Part shown: positions 17,880 through 25,097 of the stretch, one piece after another
Numbering within the stretch: position 1 is the first letter of the stretch
Layout of the letters: each line of letters opens with the position of its first letter
Assembly (NCBI RefSeq): GCF_018374135.1
Contig: NZ_JAHAFS010000016.1
Span: forward strand, 1 to 55,895
DNA length: 55,895 bases
Direction: 5' to 3'
From: Campylobacter gracilis
GTDB lineage: Bacteria; Campylobacterota; Campylobacteria; Campylobacterales; Campylobacteraceae
Position numbers and translations under genes: made by a program
Notes under the pieces: model-generated
What the model was told of the DNA's origin: nothing
Databases searched by the model: none
Seen by the model: the letters and a program-made list of their open reading frames with translations, nothing else

Positions 17880-18282
17880 TTGAACAAAAACGAGCTAAAA
17901 AATATCCCTCGGCAGGGAGATTGCGGGCGATTTTAGAGTGCTGAAAGAGCATAAGATCGCACGCTGCAACGACGCGGCAAAATTTCCTTTTGAGGGCGAT
18001 AGCAAGCTGTTGCTCGAGTTTTGTATCTTTGCAGATAGCGGCACCGGCGATCTTTGGTTGCTAAGCTCTGGCGGCGAGATCGCGTTTTACGACCATGATT
18101 TGGAGTTTTTGTCCGAGACAAATTTGAAAAAATTCGATCTAAATCTTGTGGGCTGGCTAAAAATCGCGGAGCTTTTTTGCAAATTTGAAGCCCTTAGCGA
18201 CCCGAGCAGCGCGCAAAAGGCGGGGTTTAAGCAAAGCGTAGCTAAAATCTGTCCGCAAATTTTAGAAATTTGGGAAATTTAG
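17880..18282 (+). pseudogene. Small hypothetical gene with one-base frameshift
   Basis: A TTG start at 17880 behind GGAGGGG reads NKNELKNIPRQGD then stops. A second frame, open from about 17902 to 18282, continues as EIAGDFRVLKEHKIARCNDAAK... Removing one G from the run at 17915-17917 joins them (..NIPRQ-EIAGDFRVLK..) and the span becomes exactly 134 codons. The predicted protein is small and soluble with no family I recognise (contains GDLWLLSSGGEIAFYDHDLEFL). As given, only the 114-codon GTG frame at 17938 could be made, without a ribosome site. The extra base may be an assembly error. Confidence 0.55.
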
Positions 18283-18327
18283 ACGCTGCTTGCGGCGCCT
18301 AAATTTAATCGCAAAATAGGAGCAACG

Positions 18328-19246
18328 ATGAAATTTATCACATATTACGACTCGCCGCTTGGTAAAATCACGCTCGCAGGCGATGAGGCGGGGCTTTGCG
18401 GACTGTGGTTCGAGGGCGAGAAATACTACGCGCACGCTCTCGCGGCAAGCGGTGCGAACGGCGAATTCTATGCGCGCGATATTGCGGCAAAAACAGATGC
18501 CGCCGCGAGAGAGGGTTGCTACGAGAAAGGCTGCGCGCTAGAGGCGAAAAGCGGCACGGATAAAAAGCGGGGTAGCGCCGATCTGCTCGCAAAAAGCAAC
18601 ACGCCGCGAGCGAAACACGGCGCGATTTTGCGGCGTTGAAAAAGAGTGAAAAGAGTGATATCGCGGCAAAGGCGGCAAGCGATGTGGACGTAGAATTCTG
18701 CGCACACACTTATAGCGAGCGAAAAATTCTTCACGCGCGGTTTTGCAGTTAAAGACACGGGCAAAAAACCTCGCGCGACCAATCTTTCGGCGCAAGGCGC
18801 GGACGAAAAATTCTGCGTAAACGAGCAAAACGAGCAAAACGAGCAAAACGAGCAAAACGAGTATTTTGAGGAAAAAATCTGGCTGTTTTTGATCAAACTA
18901 GGCGCTGGCTCGATCTGTATTTTAGCGGACGCGGCCGGGTTTTACGCCCGCTCTAAATCCCGTAGGCTCGGCGTTTAGACGCGCCGTATGGGAAATTTTA
19001 CTCAAAATTCCTTATGGACAGACCACGACCTACGGGCAGATCGCGCGCGAAATCGCCGCAGCGCGCAGGCTAGCGAAGATGTCCGCGCAAGCCGTGGGCG
19101 GCGCCGTAGGACACAACGAAATCTCGATCATCATCCCCTGCCATCGCGTCGTAGGCACGCACGGCAGCCTCACGGGCTACGCGGGCGGCATCGATAGGAA
19201 AATAAAGGGGGGGCGATATGCGAGGGCTTTTCACGCCCCCAAATAG
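18328..19246 (+). pseudogene. ogt: Methylated-DNA--protein cysteine methyltransferase, shattered
   Basis: The N-terminus is intact behind AGGAG (FITYYDSPLGKITLAGDEAGLCGLWFEGEKYYA), typical of Ogt. The frame stops at 18639. The catalytic half is in other frames: VFDQTRRWLDLYFSGR near 18870-18930, then from about 18940 PALNPVGSAFRRAVWEILLKIPYGQTTTYGQIA, IIIPCHRVVG (acceptor Cys) and LTGYAGGIDRK, ending at TAG 19244-19246. Between the halves are about 75 codons of low-complexity sequence not found in Ogt, with at least two further frame breaks. So at least three frame changes separate start from active site, and no functional protein is expected. A separate alkyltransferase domain is encoded nearby at 19978. 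Confidence 0.8.
18820..18861 (+). repeat. 9-bp tandem repeat, about 4.7 copies
   Basis: Tandem AACGAGCAA units inside the broken ogt. In one frame they encode Asn-Glu-Gln repeats. Copy-number changes would keep frame, unlike the other breaks of this gene. Confidence 0.9.
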
Positions 19247-19977
19247 CACCGCGCCGTAAGAATGCAATTTAAGCGGCTGGTAGCGCGCCCAAGGCCCAAA
19301 AAGCTAGCCGGATAGCAAAGCTGCTGTGCAAGATGGAGCCTGCCGCCAAAAGGACGATAAGCGTTGCGAGCCGTATCGCTAAATAAGCCTAGCTACGCCG
19401 CCGAAACGGAGCCCCGTGCGAAACTCAAATCGGCGCACCGCAAAACGTCCCGCACCGGTGCGCTCAAAGAGCGGATTGAGTAAATTTTAAAATTTCGCCC
19501 CCTTTTTCTCCGCCTCCCGCAGAAGCCGCATCGATTTAAAATTTTAACGCGCCGAGGACGGACAGATCGGCCGCCAGTTCGGCCGCTACAAAATTTATGA
19601 TAGCTAAAATCTACAAGTGGCGTCGAAACGGGCATGACAAAGCTCGCGGTGAAAAAACTAATAGGCGACGTCGCGCCTGCTTCGTAAAACTGCGGCGGGC
19701 TGATTGCCTAGGAGCCCGCTTGAATTAGCGTTTTAAACCGCCGCGCAAAAAGATAAAATTTATCTTTTCGCGCATGATGATTTGCGCCGCATCTACAAGT
19801 AAATAAAGCTCACAGGCTCTTAGCGATCGGCAGCGCTGCCGCTACGCCGCTTAAATCGGTGCAGATCTAAAATTTTATAAATTAAAATTCCATGTCGCGG
19901 ACAATTCAAAATTTCACGCTTCAAACGATCCGCAAATTCTATGCCGGGCTACTTATAGGGCGATTAAAATTCTATAC
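19247..19977. other. Gene-free region between two alkyltransferase loci
   Basis: About 730 bases with no supportable gene on either strand. A hairpin of 15-base arms with one mismatch lies at 19743-19773 (GCGCAAAAAGATAAA and its complement), possibly a terminator. The composition is coding-like in places, with dispersed AAATTTT words, but all frames are broken; it may be eroded coding DNA. Confidence 0.4.
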
Positions 19978-20277
19978 CTAGCACCCCCAATGGCGCTTTT
20001 TCATACGGACGCGCTCGCCTCTAAATTCCACGCCTTCAGCCTCTAGCAGTTCGCGCTGAGCCGCAAAGCTCGCCGTCAAGGCGCCCGCGTGATTTACGAC
20101 GCGGTGACACGGGTAGTCGCCGTAGAGCTCTGCTTGCGAGAGCACGCGCCCCACGAGCCGCGAGTGAGCGGGCAGCCCGATCAGGCGCGCGATCTGTCCG
20201 TAGCTAGCGACCCTACCCGCGGGGATCTCCTCCACGACCGATAAAATTTCATAGATCAAATTTTGCGTTAAAACCAT
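19978..20277 (-). CDS. Stand-alone MGMT/ATL-type DNA-binding domain protein
   Basis: 99 residues matching only the C-terminal domain of alkyltransferases: IYEILSVVEEIPAGRVASYGQIARLIG (winged helix with recognition region), then DYPCHRVVNHAG, which keeps the acceptor cysteine that true ATL proteins replace with Trp. Family members flip damaged guanine and either repair it or flag it for excision. The short form with Cys is similar to small MGMT-like proteins of many bacteria. The ATG at 20277 is consistent with domain length. It lies next to a ruined ogt and may be the remaining O6-alkylguanine activity here; that is inference. Confidence 0.85.
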   Translation of the reverse strand: MVLTQNLIYEILSVVEEIPAGRVASYGQIARLIGLPAHSRLVGRVLSQAELYGDYPCHRVVNHAGALTASFAAQRELLEAEGVEFRGERVRMKKRHWGC

Positions 20278-20500
20278 GGCGCGATTATACTCTTTCGCGT
20301 TTAAATTTAGCCGAAAATTCGCTAAATTTAACCTCGTGCCGGCGCCATGAATTTCATAAATTTAGCCGCGCTTTAAAATTTTACGACGCGGCGCCTCGCC
20401 TAATTTTAAAATTTAGTAGTTTTAAAATTTTACCTTGCCGAGGCCTGCGCGCAAGCGAAATTTAAACCGGATATTCAGCCCCTCTTTATATGTAAAGGAA

Positions 20501-20506
20501 TATAAT
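20501..20506 (+). promoter_or_regulatory. -10 element of the peptidase E gene
   Basis: A perfect TATAAT 38 bases before the ATG at 20544, in a spacer with no other gene. Confidence 0.5.
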
Positions 20507-20543
20507 TTCAGAGTAAATACAAACTTTGATTAAAGGAGAAAAG

Positions 20544-21377
20544 ATGCAAAATCAAAGACGAAACCTGCTAAAGGTAGCCGCTTTGGCGGCGGGCACTGCG
20601 ATGCTCGGTACGAGCGAACTAGCTGCGAGCGAAAAGGCGTTTAAGCTCTCTAAGCGCGATCATAGCAAGCAAAGAGCGCTGCTGCTCTCAAGCTCGGGCT
20701 ACAAGGACACGAAGTATCTATCGCACGCAGTGGCATGGATCGGTAAATTTGCACAGGAGAACAACCTCGCGGGCAAAAAGATCGTTTTCATCCCTTACGC
20801 GAGCCTACGCAGGAGCTACGACGAATATGAAAAACGCGTCAAAGAGGCGCTTGCAAGCTTAAACTTAAACATCGTCGGCGTCCACCACGCTAAAAACGCC
20901 GCGAAGGAAGTCGCGAGCGCGGATTGCATATTCGTAGGCGGCGGCAACACCTTCAAGCTCGTGCACGATATGTACGAAAACGAGCTCATCGCGCTAATCA
21001 GCAAAATGGTCGAGGACGGCACGCCATATATCGGCTGGAGCGCGGGCTCGAACGTCGCGGGCGCTACGATGATGACGACGAACGATATGCCGATCATCGA
21101 GCCTGAGTCGTTTAATACCTTCAATATTTTCCCGTACCAGATCAATCCGCACTTCATCTCGGGCAAGCCTGCGGGACACAACGGCGAAAGCAGAGAGGAG
21201 AGGCTGGAGGAATTTTTGATCGCTAATCAAAAATCGACGGTGTACGCGATGCCGGAAGGTACGGCGTTTTGGCTTGAAGGCGATAAGGCGACCGTGCTCG
21301 GGCCTGCCGCGGTGCTTAAGATGAACTATAAGCAAAAGGTTAAGTTGATCGAGCCGGGCAGCTCGTTTAAGTATTGA
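20544..21377 (+). CDS. pepE: Peptidase E (S51) with Tat-type signal peptide
   Basis: 277 residues. The start at 20544 is preferred because AAAGGAG lies 7 bases upstream; an upstream in-frame start at 20526 lacks this. Residues 1-30 form a twin-arginine signal (NQRRNLLKVAALAAGTAML, then ELAAS). The rest is the S51 fold: VFIPYAS, IFVGGGNTFKL, and nucleophile Ser166 in GWSAGSNVAG, with NPHF further on. PepE cuts dipeptides with N-terminal Asp and is usually cytoplasmic and about 230 residues; the export signal is unusual. Monocistronic with its own -10 element. Confidence 0.88.
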   Translation: MQNQRRNLLKVAALAAGTAMLGTSELAASEKAFKLSKRDHSKQRALLLSSSGYKDTKYLSHAVAWIGKFAQENNLAGKKIVFIPYASLRRSYDEYEKRVKEALASLNLNIVGVHHAKNAAKEVASADCIFVGGGNTFKLVHDMYENELIALISKMVEDGTPYIGWSAGSNVAGATMMTTNDMPIIEPESFNTFNIFPYQINPHFISGKPAGHNGESREERLEEFLIANQKSTVYAMPEGTAFWLEGDKATVLGPAAVLKMNYKQKVKLIEPGSSFKY

Positions 21378-21605
21378 TTACGCCCGCTTAAATTTAACCG
21401 AGAGGTACGCCCTACGGCACCGCTCGTTTGAATGCGCAAATCGGCTAAATTTTAATTGCGGCGCTCGGCTAAATACGGGCGCCGCTTTTAAATTTACGCG
21501 GTAAAGTGCGTTTTGCTTATGTGGAGCGCGATCAAAATATAAGTATCTTTAAAGCGGCGCACGATCGCTGAAGTCATAAAGAGTAAAATTTAAAACGCAG
21601 ATAAA

Positions 21606-22124
21606 ATGCCCCACGTCCACCTTCTTATGCCGCTCGGTGATTTTATTCCGTATATCGCAGACACCCTTACCGGCTGCAGCGGGACGGTATATTTGCAAAA
21701 AGAAATCGGCGGTGCTTATGGTGCCGCCAAAACCGGTTCGAGTAACCTCCGAAACTTAATCGACCTGAGGCAAGGCTTAAAATTTTTTATTTCGTCAAAA
21801 TCGCCGCAAGAGCCCGAACTGCCTGCAAAGGTATTTTACGACGATATGTATCGAAGCATCATAGAAGGCACGGGCGGAGCAGAAACGCAAGAAGCTATAG
21901 AGATGATCGCGCTGCGGCTCGTCGCAAAAAATCCGGGCGCGGCTACTTGGGGAAATTTTCTCCGCGATCAAAGATAAACTCAAAACGACGAAGCGATCGG
22001 TCGCGGGCTTAGCTGCGGCGCTTATTTTTACAAAGATTATTTTTACGCGAAGCGCTGCGTGGACGGTAAAATTTTAAAATTTGATCCAAACAACGACAAA
22101 CTGCCGAATATTACGACGCCGTAA
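21606..22124 (+). pseudogene. Unknown gene interrupted by an in-frame stop
   Basis: A 123-codon frame from ATG 21606 ends at TAA 21975-21977, but the same frame stays open for 48 more codons (TQNDEAIGRGLSCGAYFYKDYFYAKR...) to TAA 22122. Together this would be a 172-residue protein with one stop. I do not recognise the family. The predicted protein is soluble, with GGAYGAAKTGSSNLRNLIDLRQG and an acidic C-terminal half. The ribosome site is weak. Either a 123-residue protein with a chance extension, or a gene broken by a nonsense change. Confidence 0.45.
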
Positions 22125-22622
22125 ACGGGCGGCATCGCTAGCGCGAGCAAAGGCGGCGCTTACGCAAAAAAGCGCCGCTTGGATCACGCGCGCTTTTAAA
22201 ATTTAATCTTTTTCTCGCTTAAACGGCTTGGTTATGCAAGAAAAGACGACCGCTCGCGCAAGGGCGTCCATGTAAGCAAAAGGTCGCTCCGCCATATCGC
22301 AGCCGTACGATCTCAAAGCCGCCTTCGCCGCCGCTAGTTTGCGCCGCTTGCCGCAGACGGCTCGCAAAGGGTTATAAATTTAAAACGCCTGCAAATTTAA
22401 GCGTTTAGCCACTATGAACGTATCCACTCAGACGCCACATTAGGCTTCGTTGCAGGCACGGACGAGCCTGCGCGGCGCCGCATAAATTCGTAACGCAGCG
22501 TGAAATTTCCGCCCGATTTGCAAAGCTCGGTTTGAACTTAAATTTAAAAATCCGCGTCGTCGCCGTAAGCTGAAATTTTGCGCGATTGTCTTAAAATACG
22601 TTTAAAATTTTAAGGAGAGCTC
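22125..22622. other. Gene-free spacer with hairpin
   Basis: About 500 bases without a gene. GCGGCGCTT pairs perfectly with AAGCGCCGC at 22153-22178 (8-base loop), close after the interrupted gene, but no T run follows. The rest has no structure I can support. Confidence 0.4.
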
Positions 22623-23366
22623 ATGGCATTTTCGGATTTTTTCAAAAAAGGCGGCAAAAATAGCGCAAACGCCGCAAAGATCGGCAAGACCGCTCAGGAG
22701 CGCAAGGATATAAGCATCGAAATTTTAAAATCGCAGGGCGTGCCGTATATAGATCATCTGCCGCTACGATACGAGACGGGCGAGGTCGCGCCGCGAGAAA
22801 AGGACGAGGTTATCGCCCGCGCGATTTGCTCGTTTGCCGCGATAATGTGCGCTTGCACGATCAGAGATAACGGCGAGCTAACGGACGAAGATAAGCAGGG
22901 CGCGAAGGATTTTCTCGATAACCGCTTTGGGTACATAGACAAGCTCACGCGCATGGAGCGCCGCGTCACGCAGGGCGAGGTAAGCCGCGACGAGGCCGTA
23001 AATATGGGCTGGAAATACGAGTCGCTGTGGGCGCTAATGTGGGCCATGGGGCTCGTGGAGGAGCTTAGCTTTCCGAGCGAGATCTGCGACTGCGCCTTTG
23101 TGATGGACACCTTTAGCGGCGGCGATTTTTCGGCGCGCGTTAAGCTGCGGGGCACGGATGAAATCCTGCAGGCGCTCGATCTCATCTACCGCTACCACTG
23201 GGCGTGCGTTAATGCCCGCGTGCACGGCTCAGACTGCGCGGGGCTTGATGAAGAGGTCGTGATGGAGAGGCGCGGCGGGCTGGAGTGGCTGTGCTGCAAG
23301 GGGGCGGAGAACGATAATCTGACGGATGAATATAATGCGTGGGATTATCCGGACTTGAATACTTAG
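22623..23366 (+). CDS. DUF4272-domain protein
   Basis: 247 residues. The pattern RKDISIEILKSQGVPYIDHLPLRYETGEVAPREKDEVIARAICSFA followed by a Trp-rich helical region (MGWKYESLWALMWAMGLVEEL) is that of DUF4272 proteins, whose function is unknown. No membrane segment; an N-terminal basic stretch of about 25 residues is outside the domain. AAGGAG precedes the ATG. It stands alone and is followed at once by a large palindrome. Confidence 0.75.
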   Translation: MAFSDFFKKGGKNSANAAKIGKTAQERKDISIEILKSQGVPYIDHLPLRYETGEVAPREKDEVIARAICSFAAIMCACTIRDNGELTDEDKQGAKDFLDNRFGYIDKLTRMERRVTQGEVSRDEAVNMGWKYESLWALMWAMGLVEELSFPSEICDCAFVMDTFSGGDFSARVKLRGTDEILQALDLIYRYHWACVNARVHGSDCAGLDEEVVMERRGGLEWLCCKGAENDNLTDEYNAWDYPDLNT

Positions 23367-23372
23367 CGACCC

Positions 23373-23476
23373 TTTTTTCTACTTATACTTCGTTGAAATT
23401 TGATTTTTAAGCTCGGCAGGCTATCTTGCCTAGCCTACGCTTAAAAATCAAATTTCGCCTCGTTTAAGCGAAAAAA
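23373..23476. repeat. Large imperfect palindrome
   Basis: GAAATTTGATTTTTAAGC (23395-23412) pairs perfectly with its complement at 23439-23456. Outside it, TTTTTTC/GAAAAAA and CTTATAC/GTTTAAG add further pairing; inside it AGGCTA/TAGCCT closes the loop. Six bases after the DUF4272 stop, it could end transcription in both directions. Similar words recur at 23507-23613. Confidence 0.7.
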
Positions 23477-23506
23477 TACTGCGCCTTATTTACCGTGTAG
23501 CGGTAT

Positions 23507-23613
23507 TGCCTCGCTTTACTATACGTCGTTGCGTCTAAAATTTGCTCGGTCACGTATTGCATATACGCTCCCATTCGAATTTCATCCGCACCTGGTCTAG
23601 CTTCGCGATACTG
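23507..23613. repeat. Second, degenerate copy of the palindromic repeat
   Basis: ACTATACGTCGTTG...AAAATTTGCTCGG parallels ACTTATACTTCGTTG...TTTTTAAGCTCGG of the preceding palindrome. The right half (GAATTTCATCCGCACCTGG) is a partial inverted match of the left. This suggests a dispersed repeat family rather than a single terminator. Confidence 0.45.
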
Positions 23614-23937
23614 CCGCCTGTATTTTTGCGCTAAAATTTAACCTCGATTGCACGCTGTTTTTTACCAATCCTAAATATATGTGGGTGGATCGAAAAGCAT
23701 ACCGAATGTGAGATAAATTTATAAATTGATTGGGGATTGAAATTTTAAAATTCTATTGCGAACTGCGTAAGAAATATCGCAAACGCGATCCGCCGAAATT
23801 CAGACGCAGCCTGCTAAATTTCAGGGCGTCGTGGAATTTCAAAATTTAAAGTTGCGGGCGAGCAAGGCGCCCGTCCGCGTATTTTAAGCCCGCCAAATTT
23901 AAGCAAGCACGTCTGCGCCGCAGACCTAGAAATTGCA

Positions 23938-24469
23938 TCAGCCCTGCGTCGCAGCGCTTCCGCTCGCAAACGCCGCCGCATTCAGCGCCGCGTCGTAATC
24001 GGGCTCATCTGCGATGTCCGTCCGTGATCTGCTTGTAGGCAATCTTGCCCGCGGTATCCACGACGAAAACCGCGCGGCACGTTAGCCCCGCAAGCGCGCC
24101 GTCTGCGATCAGCACGCCGTATGCGCGCGCAAACTCCTTATCGCGAAAATCGCTTAGGGCGCGTAAATTTTTGATCCCATCGGTCGAGCAAAATCTGCCC
24201 GCGGCAAACGGCAGATCCATCGAGACCACGAAAACCTCGGTATTTTTTACACTCGCGGCGCGCTCATTAAATTTGCGCGTCTCGGTCGCGCGCACGTCCG
24301 TATCCAGAGACGGCACGGCGATGATGACCTGCGCCTTGCCCGTGCCGCCGCCGACTTTGACCTCGCTAAGATCAGCCGCGACCAGACTAACCTCTGGCGC
24401 CTTATCTCCAAGCTTAAGCTCGTTACCCGACAGGCCGACGCTTACGCCTTGTAATTTGGTTTGTTGCAT
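23938..24469 (-). pseudogene. tpx: Thiol peroxidase Tpx, frameshifted and lacking the peroxidatic Cys
   Basis: Clear Tpx homology over the whole span: LGDKAPEVSLVAADLSEVKVGG, then SLDTDVRATETRKFNERA, SMDLPFAAGRFCSTDG and LSDFRDKEFARAYGVLIADG. Two lesions are visible. Residue 60, normally the peroxidatic cysteine (xVCxxETRKFN), is Arg (CGC for TGC). Near the C-terminus the frame stops as ITDGHRR (24005), while the next frame carries DIADEPDYDAALNAAA to TGA at 23938. Dropping one base from GACGGAC (about 24017-24023) restores ITDDIADEPDYDAAL and gives exactly 177 codons. The resolving-type Cys94 is kept. Such a protein should not reduce peroxides by the known mechanism. Confidence 0.85.
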
Positions 24470-25097
24470 GATTTTCCTTTGTTTTGAAATTTAAAACGGG
24501 CGCATTATAAGCCCGCGAAAGCAAACGCCTGCTAAATCCGAAAATGGGCGAGTTCGTGCGTCGGCTCGGCATATATGAACGGTGCGTAGATCGCTCTGCA
24601 AAGATGAAATTTTACGGCGCAAAGCGGCAGCATAATTAGAGCCCCCGAGAATACCGCTACTCGCATAAAGCACTGATGGTCGCGTCCGATATAGGTCTAT
24701 GATAGTTGCGCTACGCCTTAAGGCTGTACCGAAGGCAAAATTTTACCCTACTTGTGATACCCGCTTGCGGAGATTTTGTCCGTGTATAAAAATCAAAGCG
24801 CTATAGCGACATGAGTGCTTTCTCTGCGAAAGAAATAAATTTCTAGTAAAACGATAATAGGCACGGCATCATGAGCGCGTTTTAGGTTATGTTTTGAATT
24901 TTTAAATTTAATTGAAACTTTTTGATCTAAATTTGCAATCTACAGAAATTAAAATTTATGGATTAAAATTTTATTTGAAGCTAGAGTATGAGTTTAAATT
25001 CCGGCTTGTAAAGCAGGTTAAATTTAAACGCCGTTAAAATTAAAGAAGCGCCGGGGATTGGCGATAAAACTATCGCCGCACCCTAGCGCCCGTTAAA
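24470..25097. other. Gene-free region before fusA
   Basis: About 630 bases. The first half is GC-balanced with broken frames, the second half AT-rich. No gene, tRNA or convincing repeat is visible apart from the hairpin near the fusA end, listed separately. Confidence 0.5.
25060..25077 (-). terminator. Hairpin downstream of fusA
   Basis: GGCGATA-AAAC-TATCGCC, 20 bases after the fusA stop in the direction of transcription, with partial outer pairing (GGGG/CCC). No T run follows on the minus strand, so termination is only plausible. Confidence 0.4.

Noticed and set aside
18820..18861. CRISPR-like repeat
   Set aside because: Units are 9 bases, directly abutting, with no spacers; it is a simple tandem repeat in a broken ogt.
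24491..24673. 60-codon minus-strand ORF upstream of tpx
   Set aside because: Cys/Arg-rich composition, no ribosome site and no family likeness; typical of chance frames.
21378..25097. Degraded prophage or genomic island
   Set aside because: No integrase, phage structural gene, att-like direct repeat or tRNA boundary is visible; simple gene decay explains the region.
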